52,853 bases of DNA. Source: a virus. Shown here in pieces: positions 23,138-31,430 of the stretch. The translations under genes and the position numbers were made by a program. The notes beneath the pieces are model-generated. The model searched no databases. It saw only the letters and a list, made by a program, of their open reading frames with translations, and was not told where the DNA came from. The stretch is taken from positions 1 through 52,853 of the IMG/VR virus record IMGVR_UViG_3300032722_000027, one strand, 5' to 3'. Position 1 is the first letter of the stretch; every line of letters begins with the position of its first letter.

Positions 23138-24244
23138 TTACTTGGCCAACCAGGGATTTTCTTTCTTGACTTCGGGCTTCACCGGATCGGCATCATTTGC
23201 CTTCGCGGGCACAACTTCCAAGCCGAGTTGCTTAGCAGTCGCCTCGCCGGTCGCCACCGGGTTGTTCGATTCGATGATCTTGACCACGCGGTCAACCGTA
23301 TCAGCGATGCCTTCCGGGTCTTCCATGGAAAGCATCAGGGCTGAAAACTTGCCTTCCTTCCGGTCGCCGATCAGCTCAGACTTGAGGGCGTCCTTGGTGG
23401 CCTGGGAAAGTTTGGGGGAGCGATCAAGCCGCTCCTCGCCGACCCGCGCGGCCAGGGAGAGGAACTTCTTGTCGGCGGTGGCCTGCCGGGGAGCGGTTTT
23501 CTTGAGGGTGTCCACTTCGGCCAGGGCCATGGTGAGTTTTTCCTTGGCCGCAGCGGCTTCCGTTTCCAAGCCCATATACCGGGCGCAATGGTCAAGAATG
23601 TGGTCGGTTGCGTTCTCTTCAGTGACGGAACCCTTGGGGAGCTTGCGGAGGCGTTCAATTGCCTCAAAATGTTTGGCTGTGTCGAATGCCATGGGTTTCT
23701 CCAATGAAAGGTGGTATTCGTTATCCGCTGGGTCTTCCAGCCCGGCGGCAATACGCTGGCCGGAAACAACAGGGCGAGGGACGTATGCGGTGGCGTAGAT
23801 GCAATCCTGATATTCCTTGCCCTTGCCATCGGTGACTTTGGGCTCAATTTCGATGGATACCCGGCGGCACGCTTCGGCAATTTCGATATTCTTCTGGCCG
23901 CGAACTTGGTGGACGGTTTGCAACCATTCGCCATGCCGCTCAAGGCCGATCATGTCGCCCATGACGACATCGGCGGTCTTCTTTTCATGGTGGTCTTTGG
24001 TGACAACCATTGCCACGCCGTTCTTCTGCATCGCGTCGAACGTCGTAAGCCAGTGGCTTGCACGGTCTTCGGTAACGACCAGCGGAGTGGCCCACCCCTT
24101 TCTTGTGTAGGTCTGTCCGATTTGGATTGCATCGTGCCGAAACTCGGCAACGGGGGTGCCATCAGCCAGCGTATATCGCTTGGCGGCCCCTTCGGACCCA
24201 ACGGACAAAAATAAGGGTGTCGCGTTCGCACTCATGGAGTACAT
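23138..24244 (-). CDS. Head maturation protease with scaffold-like C-terminus
   Basis: 368 residues from the ATG at 24244 (alternatives: ATG 24235, TTG 24280; none has a good ribosome site). The N-terminal ~200 residues resemble Mu-I-type prohead proteases: TKDHHEKKTADVVMGDMIGL (possible catalytic His), RRVSIEIEPKV (possible nucleophile Ser), YATAYVPRP. The C-terminal ~170 residues form a Lys/Glu/Ala coiled coil (AAAAKEKLTMALAEVDTLKK), consistent with a fused internal scaffold. It sits between portal and decoration genes. Confidence 0.75.
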   Translation of the reverse strand: MYSMSANATPLFLSVGSEGAAKRYTLADGTPVAEFRHDAIQIGQTYTRKGWATPLVVTEDRASHWLTTFDAMQKNGVAMVVTKDHHEKKTADVVMGDMIGLERHGEWLQTVHQVRGQKNIEIAEACRRVSIEIEPKVTDGKGKEYQDCIYATAYVPRPVVSGQRIAAGLEDPADNEYHLSLEKPMAFDTAKHFEAIERLRKLPKGSVTEENATDHILDHCARYMGLETEAAAAKEKLTMALAEVDTLKKTAPRQATADKKFLSLAARVGEERLDRSPKLSQATKDALKSELIGDRKEGKFSALMLSMEDPEGIADTVDRVVKIIESNNPVATGEATAKQLGLEVVPAKANDADPVKPEVKKENPWLAK

Positions 24245-24295
24245 AATGCGAAGTGCTGAAAATATTTGCTTAACTATCAATACCCGTAGTGGGAA

Positions 24296-24475
24296 TTAAA
24301 CATAGACCGCCTTGAAGGGGAAGCGGCAGGCGGGAGAAAGGCAACGGTAATAACGAATATTTCCCCGGTCGGTCTTGTACCCGCGTATTGCGGTGCCGCT
24401 GCAATGCGGGCAACGGTGGCGCCTAAAAATTGCCACCGGCATAGTTGGGGCACGCATAATCATATCAAGAGCCAT
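24296..24475 (-). CDS. Com-like zinc-ribbon protein (59 aa)
   Basis: Start at MALDMIMRAPTMP, with AGAGGG seven bases upstream and ATGA overlap with the preceding stop. Carries CPHC, a TDRGNIRYYRC strand and CLSPAC, i.e. CxxC...CxxxxC, a compact zinc ribbon resembling Mu Com-like or ribosomal-type ribbons. It sits just before the protease gene; a translational or DNA-binding role is possible but unproven. Confidence 0.6.
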   Translation of the reverse strand: MALDMIMRAPTMPVAIFRRHRCPHCSGTAIRGYKTDRGNIRYYRCLSPACRFPFKAVYV

Positions 24476-24476
24476 A

Positions 24477-24755
24477 TCATGCCCTCTTTTGGCAACGCGA
24501 TTCGACCAGTGATTCAAACCAATCGGCATCGGCCGCGCGAAGGCAAATTGTGCGGCCCGTAACTAGGAACACCTCCAGCGCCCGGCCCTTGCCGTCTTGC
24601 ATTCCCACGGGGGAAATATGCGATACGGCATCGATGTTGAACACCTCCCCGGCGACGTTTACGAAGTTGCGGTTTGGCGTTACCGCCGCAGCGGGCAAAG
24701 ACGCCGCTCGCGACTGGTCCAATACCGCCATGCGATTGCCATTGTTCCGGCTCAT
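24477..24755 (-). CDS. Hypothetical protein (92 aa)
   Basis: Ribosome site GGAGA eight bases upstream. Compact alpha/beta pattern: NFVNVAGEVFNIDAVSHISP, ALEVFLVTGRTICLRAADAD, then WFESLVESRC. This resembles small PH-like/DUF-type beta proteins found in many genomes, but the family is unassigned. It lies between the portal and zinc-ribbon genes in the head operon. Confidence 0.6.
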   Translation of the reverse strand: MSRNNGNRMAVLDQSRAASLPAAAVTPNRNFVNVAGEVFNIDAVSHISPVGMQDGKGRALEVFLVTGRTICLRAADADWFESLVESRCQKRA

Positions 24756-24763
24756 GCGATCTC

Positions 24764-26893
24764 CTATCTGTATTCAACGTCGCATCGGCAACCGCCGTGC
24801 GTATCAACCGTGGGCCATGGGCCAAGCATCGGATCAATTTCTCGCCCTTCAAATCCGAGACATACAAGGCAAGTCTTTTCATCGTGGACGCAAACCCAAT
24901 AGCCTTTCAGGCCAAGTTGCTTATTGCCATTGACTTCGCCAATCACGCTGGCGACGTAAATCTGATCGCCCGCAATCTTACCGGCGCGGACCTTGTTGAA
25001 CCACCTGCCATCAACCTTGCCGCCCTTTTTCTCCCAGTGTTTCAGGGTGGAGGCGTTGACTTCTTTCGCTACGTCGCCAGCAATCTTGGTGATACGTTCA
25101 TTGGCGGCATCAATGGCCGCATTCGACAAGGCCGCAGGCGCCGCCGGGTATTTCGCCAACGCAGATTGCACGTTCTCTGCTGCCTCATCTCGCATGGACG
25201 CCGCCAACAGTGCCGCAAGCGTACCGTCGGCATCATCCGGCAGGGCTCCGTTTGTTTTGAGTGCCGCCTTTTGATCGGCGAACAGCAGCAGAAGCAGGGC
25301 GATCAAATCCCGCTCCCGCCTGGTTTTTTTTTCGGCATCGTCATCTTCCACTGAAAGGGCCAGCGATTCGCCCTTGGGAGTTCCGATGTTGACCTCTTTA
25401 TCCTTCTGCTGCTGCTTCAGAAACTCGGCGGCAATGGCGTTGGCATCAAATTGAGCATTTGGCTTCACGCCCGTTTTGGCCATGACGCTCAAAGCGTCAA
25501 CACACCGCAGAAACATCATCGGTCCTTGCGGTCCAGAGAAAAGAGACTTGATAATGTCCTGCTGCAAGCCAAGTTGGCTATCCTGCATAGGGCTGATCTT
25601 GCAGACCACCAATCCCACATAAGCGGGACCGTGGTTTTGATCCAAGTAGGTATCCACCACCTTGTTCATTTCCCGGCAAATCTTTCCGCCAAACGGCTCT
25701 TGAATCTGGACCGCCACACCGCCATGCGTTTCGGAATCGGCCTTGCTGCTGGTGCGGGCCTCCAGGATGGCCCGCGCCGGCGTCAGGTGCCCCATGCAGA
25801 TAGCCCGGTCCAGTTTGTCCCACAGGATGCTGATGCCCTGCCCACTGTCATTCTTGGTGTCGATGAATCCGAGTTTGTACGGGTTGACATCATCCGACTT
25901 GAGCCCCTTAAGGATCAGTTGCTCGGCATGTTTGGCGAACGGGTTTGGGATGATGGCGGTTTGCCCGTTAGCCAGTGCGTTGGCAAACGTCAAAGCGTTC
26001 TGCTGGGCCGTGGCGTCAAGGCTTTGGCCTTTGCCGTCGCGCAGCCCCATTGGCCATTGCACATAGGGGACCGAACGGCAAAGGATGTTCAGGCCCGATT
26101 CCAGCAGGTCGTAAAGTTGTTCGGCTCGAGCCCACGCCTTTTTGTAGTTCTCTTTGCGGGACCGTCCATAAGGGTTGATACCGCGATCATCGTGCGTGAT
26201 GCGAAATACCCGGCGCATGTCGAGAATTTCCACCCCCTGATTTTCTATGCCAAGCACGTTGCCATGCTTGTCCGTCATGAATTGCGTGCCAATGATCGAT
26301 GCGTAACTGCCCACGCCGGGGAATCCAGCCGCGCCCCAAGGCCCAGCCCGTAGCAGCGTCTTAAACTTCTTCACGCTGGTACGCGCCGGGCGGCCGTTGA
26401 TGCCGGGGCGGTTCTCCCACACGATTTCGGCAGTGTGGTTGCCGTCATCGCGAGCGCGGGGGCAGATGTCCAACCGCTCGGCTGCATGGGGGGAAAACTC
26501 TGCCGTAACCTCTTTTACCAAATCCGCCAGCGCCGCCGCCCCAATCTGATCGGCCGCACCGGGGGCGCCCTCGAAGGACATTTCCGCGGACCGAATCGGC
26601 GCGTCCGATGCCGCCTGGCAAAGCGCCACCGTTGGGTTGCGGTCCATCAGATCGTAATTCCAGAACGTCCCCACGGGAACGCCGTAGCCATTCATTTGGA
26701 TGGAGCCGAAGGACGTATACCCGCCAGACCACGCGCCCGAGCCGAATGGCGCCACCGCCAGCCCAAGACCGGCGGCGAAGATGCTGAACTGGTCGGGCAT
26801 GGCCTCGCCGGTCGCCACGGGGCCGCTGGTGATTGCCCGGTCGATTACCATGCCGCCGCCCGTGCCGATTCCGATGTTTAAATTATCTGCCAT
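24764..26893 (-). CDS. Portal (DUF935-type) fused to a MuF-like domain
   Basis: 709 residues. Residues ~60-480 follow Mu gp29/DUF935-like portal features: DLMDRNPTVALCQAASDAPI, FRITHDDRGINPYGRSRKEN, YKKAWARAEQLYDLLESGLN, ILWDKLDRAICMGHLTPARA. Residues ~560-709 contain the minor head protein pattern: helices then DEKTCLVCLGFEGREIDP and DTHGGCRCDVEY (Cys/His zinc site of MuF proteins). These are usually two genes, so this is a portal-MuF fusion. The start overlaps the terminase stop (TAATG), with GGAGC upstream. Portal subunits form the DNA channel and MuF-like domains are ejected or bridge head and tail. Confidence 0.8.
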   Translation of the reverse strand: MADNLNIGIGTGGGMVIDRAITSGPVATGEAMPDQFSIFAAGLGLAVAPFGSGAWSGGYTSFGSIQMNGYGVPVGTFWNYDLMDRNPTVALCQAASDAPIRSAEMSFEGAPGAADQIGAAALADLVKEVTAEFSPHAAERLDICPRARDDGNHTAEIVWENRPGINGRPARTSVKKFKTLLRAGPWGAAGFPGVGSYASIIGTQFMTDKHGNVLGIENQGVEILDMRRVFRITHDDRGINPYGRSRKENYKKAWARAEQLYDLLESGLNILCRSVPYVQWPMGLRDGKGQSLDATAQQNALTFANALANGQTAIIPNPFAKHAEQLILKGLKSDDVNPYKLGFIDTKNDSGQGISILWDKLDRAICMGHLTPARAILEARTSSKADSETHGGVAVQIQEPFGGKICREMNKVVDTYLDQNHGPAYVGLVVCKISPMQDSQLGLQQDIIKSLFSGPQGPMMFLRCVDALSVMAKTGVKPNAQFDANAIAAEFLKQQQKDKEVNIGTPKGESLALSVEDDDAEKKTRRERDLIALLLLLFADQKAALKTNGALPDDADGTLAALLAASMRDEAAENVQSALAKYPAAPAALSNAAIDAANERITKIAGDVAKEVNASTLKHWEKKGGKVDGRWFNKVRAGKIAGDQIYVASVIGEVNGNKQLGLKGYWVCVHDEKTCLVCLGFEGREIDPMLGPWPTVDTHGGCRCDVEYR

Positions 26894-28437
26894 TACAAAG
26901 CTCCTGTCGTTACCAAACCTAAACCGTCAATCGGTTCCAAATGGTCACCATCAACGATCCCCACGTAACTGAACACATCGACCGTATCGTCGTGGGCACC
27001 GTTGGGGAATGCCATCAACTCCGCAATCAGAATCAGCACCCACGGTGCCACTTCCGGCTTCGGGAAGTAGAAGTGCCCATTTTCCATCTTGATCGCCGAT
27101 TGACCGGATCGCGTCACCTTGTCTCCGTCAGCTTCCAGTCCGAGAATCGCCACCCCGTCACGGACGAACTGTTGCACGACTGCCGTGCCGTTCTGTTTTT
27201 TCTCGATGTAGAACCGGCGCAGCGAGCGCTTTATCATCATGCTCTTGATCGCCGGGCCGATGTCGGGATGCTCCAAGCGTTGCCGCAACAGGTCCAGCAG
27301 CAGAATGTCATGGTCCAGTGTGGTAGCGACCGAGAGCAGGGCGGCGTAGTCCGCCGTTTCCTTGAGCGACATGGCCAGATCGCCAACGCCGTAGCGGTCA
27401 TCAATATCGCACTTCATGACTCGCCGGTCGCCGCGCTCAGGATCGTGCAGAACATAATGGTCCTGTTCTTCGGTGTACCAGCGAATCCACGCCTCTTTGA
27501 ATTGGCCGCCGCCGGCGGGGTTTGGGCGCTGCTGGTGCTGGCCGGCAAACGCCGCGGGCCGCAAGCGAAATTCCTCATAGTCGATGGCTGATTTGGGGAA
27601 CTTGGCAGGAAACAGCAACTCGCAATCTTCTTTGCGGGGATCTTCAAACTGCCGAATAACGGTCTTGCCGTTAACCATTTTGATGCCCAGCGTGGTCCGA
27701 CTCTTGTTAGACGGGTCAAAGCGGCTCGGCAGACATAAGTGTTGCCAGTTGCCCCATTTACCTTCCGCCAGAACGTGACCGCTCAAATCTTCTTCATGTA
27801 GCCGCTGCATGATGATGACGCGGGCACCAGTTACAGGATCACTCAGGCGGTTGGCAATGGCTTCATCCCACAGTCGCAGGCATTCCGCCCGCACCAAGTC
27901 GGAATTGGCATCCTTGACGCTAAGTGGGTCATCCACCACAACATAATCGCCGCGGTGGCCAGTGGAACCACCCTTCATGCCGGCCGCCTGACGGAATCCA
28001 GTGGCGTCATTGGCGAGGTAGGCGTCAGAATCTTGCGTGAGTTTCCATTTTGGCCGGAAGGTTTTTTGATACCAGTCCGACATGATAAGCGCACGGCATT
28101 TGCGGGAATCACGGATGGCAAGGTCTTCGGCATAGGACCAGAACAGCCAGCGTTTTCCGGGGCTTTTGAGCCATACCCAGCACGGCCAGAACACGCAGAC
28201 CAGCATTGACTTCATGTGTCCAGGCGGGATGTTTATCAGCAAATTCTGGACGCGGCCTTCTGTCACGGCTTCAAGATGGTCGCAAATTGCCTTGATATGC
28301 CAATTGTCAACGAACGGCGTTGAGGGCTCCAAGACGTGCCACGCCTGTTTGACGAACTCGTGCAGGCTGCGCCGGGCAAGGGCTGCTTGCACAAGATCGT
28401 CGGGCGGAAGATCGGGCATTTCCAAGGCTACAGACAT
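26893..28437 (-). CDS. Terminase large subunit
   Basis: 514 residues from the ATG with GGAG six bases upstream (an ATG at 28449 would add four). ATPase: an unusual Walker A, NIPPGHMKSM (69-78), Walker B YVVVDDPLS (165-173), coupling motif in IIMQRLHEEDLSG. RNase H-like nuclease domain: MKCDIDDRYG, Asp/Glu residues around DILLLDLLRQ, and the C-terminal GAHDDTVDVFSY metal site. Packages DNA into proheads with the portal immediately downstream. The small-terminase candidate is separated from it by a 2-kb module. Confidence 0.9.
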   Translation of the reverse strand: MSVALEMPDLPPDDLVQAALARRSLHEFVKQAWHVLEPSTPFVDNWHIKAICDHLEAVTEGRVQNLLINIPPGHMKSMLVCVFWPCWVWLKSPGKRWLFWSYAEDLAIRDSRKCRALIMSDWYQKTFRPKWKLTQDSDAYLANDATGFRQAAGMKGGSTGHRGDYVVVDDPLSVKDANSDLVRAECLRLWDEAIANRLSDPVTGARVIIMQRLHEEDLSGHVLAEGKWGNWQHLCLPSRFDPSNKSRTTLGIKMVNGKTVIRQFEDPRKEDCELLFPAKFPKSAIDYEEFRLRPAAFAGQHQQRPNPAGGGQFKEAWIRWYTEEQDHYVLHDPERGDRRVMKCDIDDRYGVGDLAMSLKETADYAALLSVATTLDHDILLLDLLRQRLEHPDIGPAIKSMMIKRSLRRFYIEKKQNGTAVVQQFVRDGVAILGLEADGDKVTRSGQSAIKMENGHFYFPKPEVAPWVLILIAELMAFPNGAHDDTVDVFSYVGIVDGDHLEPIDGLGLVTTGAL

Positions 28438-28545
28438 CGCGGGCTCCATGCCCCGCGCGCACCACCCGCCCCCAACCGAACGCTACTCTACCGTTCGCTT
28501 TTTAGAATTGCAACCTTTGCACCGCAAAGTAAGTGGCTTGGCGAC

Positions 28546-28740
28546 TCAATCGACAATATCCCCAATCTCGCACTTCAACGCCTTGCAGGTGGCAACCAGG
28601 GTGCTGTACCGCAGATCGCCGGGATGATCCTCGATCCGCTTCCACGACTGCGCCAACCGCCAGCCCGCCGCCTCAGCGGCCTGTCGGAGATTCAGACCAA
28701 GCTCCACCCGCCGCGCCTTGATTTTCTTGCCATTTATCAT
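28546..28740 (-). CDS. XRE/Cro-type helix-turn-helix regulator
   Basis: 64 residues, almost the minimal lambda-Cro/CI helix-turn-helix: GKKIKARRVELGLNLRQAAE (helices 1-2), AGWRLAQSWKRIE (recognition helix), then DLRYSTLVATCKALKCEIG with the usual 'LxxIAKALxC' ending. It is divergent from the serine recombinase and only ~86 bp away, so it probably autoregulates and controls that promoter. No separate large repressor exists in the window. Confidence 0.8.
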   Translation of the reverse strand: MINGKKIKARRVELGLNLRQAAEAAGWRLAQSWKRIEDHPGDLRYSTLVATCKALKCEIGDIVD

Positions 28741-28769
28741 GGAAATCTCACAAAATGACAGCTAACCTA

Positions 28770-28798
28770 TTGCATTTATAGCAGAATTCTGGTATAGT
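28770..28798 (+). promoter_or_regulatory. Sigma70-type promoter for the recombinase
   Basis: TTGCAT (28770-28775), 17-bp spacer, TATAGT (28793-28798), about 28 bases before the recombinase start and inside the XRE/recombinase divergent region. Confidence 0.65.
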
Positions 28799-28826
28799 GT
28801 CAATGATGAAGTTGAAAGGGGAAGAA

Positions 28827-29507
28827 ATGACCAAGGCGTACTCTTACCTGCGGGTTTCGGGAATTGGTCAGGTGGCCGGCGACGGGTTCCCTCGCCAGCG
28901 TGCCGCCATTGCGGCCTACGCGGCGGCACGCGACCTTTCCATTGAACGCGAGTTCGTTGAGGAGGGCGTCACGGGCAAAATGGAAGCGTGCTACCGGCCA
29001 GCGTGGTTTGATATGCTCTTGGCGCTCAAATCCAACGGCGTGCGGACCATCATCATCGAACGTCTCGACCGGCTGGCCCGCGACTTGATGGTGCAGGAGC
29101 ACATCATCGCGGACATCCAGCGGGCCGGTATTGAACTGGTCAGCACAGCCGAACCAGACCTGGACAGCACGGACCCCACCCGCGTACTGATGCGCCAGAT
29201 CATGGGGGCCATAGCCCAATACGACCGCGCCATGATCGTACTCAAGCTCCGCGGTGCCCGCCAGCGCAAGAAAGCCCTCACGGGCCGCTGCGAAGGCGCC
29301 AAGCCGTTCGGACTGGACCCCAAGCGCCCCGACGAAGCGCCCATCCGCCAGCAGATCCTGGCCATGTGCCGCAACGGCGCCGGCTTTGAGGACATCGCCC
29401 GGCACCTGAACGCCATGGGGGTCAAGACGCGGCACGGTAAACCGTGGCTGCGCGCCACCATCCAGCACATCGCACAATCGGAACTCAAGAAAGGAGTGGC
29501 GGCTTGA
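28827..29507 (+). CDS. Serine recombinase / resolvase-invertase
   Basis: 226 residues from the ATG preceded by AAAGGGGAAG. Catalytic domain: YSYLRVSG with nucleophile Ser11, IIIERLDRLARD (conserved ERxDRLxRD), MRQIMGAIAQYDRAMI (E-helix-type segment), GRCEGAKPFG. The C-terminal ~55 residues (ILAMCRNGAGFEDIARHLNA, MGVKTRHGKPWLRATIQHIA) form the short 'recombinase' DNA-binding motif seen in transposon/phage resolvases rather than the large domain of phiC31-type integrases. It may catalyse inversion, resolution or integration. Neighbouring XRE gene and placement inside the terminase region mark it as a mobile-type insert. Confidence 0.85.
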   Translation: MTKAYSYLRVSGIGQVAGDGFPRQRAAIAAYAAARDLSIEREFVEEGVTGKMEACYRPAWFDMLLALKSNGVRTIIIERLDRLARDLMVQEHIIADIQRAGIELVSTAEPDLDSTDPTRVLMRQIMGAIAQYDRAMIVLKLRGARQRKKALTGRCEGAKPFGLDPKRPDEAPIRQQILAMCRNGAGFEDIARHLNAMGVKTRHGKPWLRATIQHIAQSELKKGVAA

Positions 29508-30073
29508 AGGTGGTTTACGTAGCCGGTCCGTACCGCGCCCCGACCGCATGGGGCCGACAGCAGAACATCCACCGCGCCATGGAAGTGGCGGCGGAAGTGT
29601 GGAAGCTCAACGCTGTGGCGCTGTGCCCCCATGCCAATTCGTCCAACCTCGACGGCATCGTGCCCGATCAATCCTTTCTTGACGGAACGCTTGAACTGCT
29701 TCGCCGCTCCGACGCCATGATTCTGGTGGACGGATGGCATGACTCAGCCGGCACCAAAGGCGAAATTGACCTGTGCGAACGGGTCGGGAAGCCCATCTTT
29801 ACCAGCACGGCACAACTCCGCAAATGGTTGGCATCGCCCGAGAACCACCTTTGCCTCGCAGGATCCCGCGAACGAACCCCGGAACCGTCTACGAATCCAA
29901 CAACCCCCGCGACAACGGCCGCCGCATCGTCATCGTCCACAACGATCCGCGAAGTCCATACGTCGTCGCCCGATCAGCCGACCGCGGTATTCACTCCAAC
30001 ATCCGCAAAGACTCGTTCCGCGACCAGCCGCCGTTCGTCAAACACTGCTACCGAAAGGTGCAGCGCAACGTGA
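29504..30073 (+). CDS. DUF4406 (nucleoside 2-deoxyribosyltransferase-like) protein
   Basis: TTG start overlapping the recombinase stop (TTGA) with AAAGGAG upstream. Residues 1-~112 match DUF4406: KVVYVAGPYRAP, NIHRAMEVAAEVWK, CPHANSSNLDG, DAMILVDGWHDSAGTKGEID, then VGKPIFTS. The fold is that of nucleoside deoxyribosyltransferases and related proteins; activity here is unknown. From ~115 on the sequence becomes Ser/Thr/Pro-rich and overlaps a better-looking frame, so the real C-terminus is probably near 29850 and the extension an artefact of a missing stop or indel. Confidence 0.75.
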   Translation: MKVVYVAGPYRAPTAWGRQQNIHRAMEVAAEVWKLNAVALCPHANSSNLDGIVPDQSFLDGTLELLRRSDAMILVDGWHDSAGTKGEIDLCERVGKPIFTSTAQLRKWLASPENHLCLAGSRERTPEPSTNPTTPATTAAASSSSTTIREVHTSSPDQPTAVFTPTSAKTRSATSRRSSNTATERCSAT

Positions 30074-30111
30074 ACGCCGATCCAACTTTACTGCAAAAAA
30101 TTTCTGGATAA
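29824..30111 (+). CDS. Small phage protein, 'pGTVYxxxxPRDxGRR' family (overlapping frame)
   Basis: In another frame, overlapping the tail of the DUF4406 gene, a sequence reads NPGTVYESNNPRDNGRRIVI, VHNDPRSPYVVARSA, IHSNIRKDSFRDQP. It follows the pattern of short phage proteins of the type 'pGxVwxDxdpRxxGRxxxV...RxTRIrxdRf'. The start is uncertain: ATG 29824 or TTG 29851, neither with a good ribosome site. Either it is genuinely overlapping or an indel has disturbed the boundary with DUF4406. Confidence 0.5.
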   Translation: MVGIAREPPLPRRIPRTNPGTVYESNNPRDNGRRIVIVHNDPRSPYVVARSADRGIHSNIRKDSFRDQPPFVKHCYRKVQRNVNADPTLLQKISG

Positions 30112-30113
30112 CT

Positions 30114-30305
30114 TCACTGGCTCAACGGCATCTTGGGTGGAACCGTTCGATACCAACCCGTCCTGACGGCTCCACAGCCGCAGCAATTCAACTCCACGCC
30201 GTTCTCCCAGCCACAATACGCACATCGCCCACTATCAAAGCCCCGCAACTCGCACAAACGACGCGCCGCAACATTCACTGGCGGGGGTGGAGGTCTACAT
30301 GCCAT
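30114..30305 (-). CDS. Possible zinc-ribbon micro-protein (63 aa)
   Basis: Contains RCAYCGWENGVELNCCGCGA, a double CxxC-type zinc ribbon as in many small phage proteins, in a 63-residue minus-strand frame. The start (MACRPPP) has only a weak upstream site and the plus strand is also open here, so support is mainly the Cys spacing. The remaining 30306-30527 shows no gene I can support. Confidence 0.4.
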   Translation of the reverse strand: MACRPPPPPVNVAARRLCELRGFDSGRCAYCGWENGVELNCCGCGAVRTGWYRTVPPKMPLSQ

Positions 30306-30527
30306 ATATGACCCAATCTCTAAGCGTTAAATTATTGCACTACTGCTGAATATTCGCCATCAACTATAAGCCAAGAGGGGCTATTTTGGAAAAAATTTGC
30401 GAGAAGGGCTTGAGTAATGGACTGACCAGGGCCACCCCGTTTAGCGAATCGCGTTTAGCTTGGCCGGCGGCGAGGTTTAACGGTGCCGGTATATCGTTCC
30501 ACAGATTTAGACATTTCACAATGTACG

Positions 30528-31019
30528 TCATTCTGTCGTCGTGACCGGCGGCGTGTTCGCGTGCTCGGCCTGCACTTCGATAGGCTCTGGCAGTGCGGCC
30601 TGGGCCTGCTGCTGTGCGAGTTTCCGGGCCTTTGCGGCGGCGTGGATGTCGGCCATCTGTTGTAATTCCTCTAATGTGTACATATCAAGGTCGATTGTGG
30701 ATGCTTGCTGTATGGTCTGGACAATCTCCTGCGTGGGCTTACCGTCCAGCGTGTCGCGCAGGGCCTCAAAGTCTGCTGTGCGGCCCGCTTCCTGGATCCC
30801 GCGAAACATCTGCCGCGCTGCTGTAAGCTTCAATGCGGGCGACTCCTTGTCTGCAAAGACCTTCATCAGGTCGAGTTCGGTGAATCCCTTCATCCTGGTC
30901 AGCCATTGTTTTACGGTAAGCTCGCGGTCGGTCTGCCCCTTGGGGTTACCGCTAACCCCTTTCGGCCATTGTCCTGGCCTGCGTGGCAGTTCGGTCAAGC
31001 TATTTGGTTGCTGCGTCAT
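30528..31019 (-). CDS. Terminase small subunit-like (GQWPKGVSGNPKG protein)
   Basis: 163 residues. The N-terminal RPGQWPKGVSGNPKGQ segment is the DUF5681-type motif common in phage genes next to terminases, followed by helices (TVKQWLTRMKGFTELDLMKV, ALKLTAARQMFRGIQEAGR) and an acidic C-terminus. Assigned as probable small terminase or packaging-associated DNA binder from motif and position upstream of the late operon. No ribosome site precedes the ATG and a promoter lies directly against it, suggesting a leaderless mRNA. Confidence 0.55.
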   Translation of the reverse strand: MTQQPNSLTELPRRPGQWPKGVSGNPKGQTDRELTVKQWLTRMKGFTELDLMKVFADKESPALKLTAARQMFRGIQEAGRTADFEALRDTLDGKPTQEIVQTIQQASTIDLDMYTLEELQQMADIHAAAKARKLAQQQAQAALPEPIEVQAEHANTPPVTTTE

Positions 31020-31026
31020 GGTTTAC

Positions 31027-31056
31027 ACAATAGCGTTACTGGCATGGTCTGGTCAA
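31027..31056 (-). promoter_or_regulatory. Minus-strand promoter abutting the small-terminase start
   Basis: Minus-strand TTGACC (31056-31051), 18-bp spacer, TATTGT (31032-31027). Only seven bases separate the -10 box from the ATG at 31019, so the transcript would start at or next to the ATG. Confidence 0.55.
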
Positions 31057-31395
31057 GTGCTTTCTGCCGGTCTTGTTTGTCGGCTTGGTCGTGGTTCGCG
31101 TTCGGTGAGCGATTATCAATGTCCCTGCGGGCCATAAACGCGCAGGAACTCCCCCCCCCTTCAATGTGATTGGGGCGGGGGAGTGGGTTCCCTAGGCTCA
31201 CATCAGGCCATAGCCGGGGAAGTGATACACAGGCTATTCCGAGCGGCTTCCCTGCGGTCTTTGTGGTTACCAGGTCGCGCGGACCGAGTGCGATAACCTG
31301 CACGTTGCCGACAGTCGGCGTATGTCAGATGGGTGCGACAAAACATCCATCTATGCGTAATCTAGCGTTGCGGTTGAGTTCAGTCAAGAGTCTGC

Positions 31396-31424
31396 TTGCA
31401 ATTTATCACTTTGTGGTGTAAAGT
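31396..31424 (+). promoter_or_regulatory. Promoter of the candidate small RNA
   Basis: TTGCAA (31396-31401), 17-bp spacer, TAAAGT (31419-31424). The expected start point near 31431 falls at the second copy of the GACAAAACATCC repeat, and a terminator lies ~70 bases downstream without any frame between. Confidence 0.6.
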
Positions 31425-31430
31425 GACTGG

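Noticed and set aside
28827-29507. Large serine integrase with an attP site
   Set aside because: The protein is 226 residues and lacks the large C-terminal domain of phiC31-type integrases; no att repeats were seen. It is kept as a resolvase-type recombinase of unknown role.
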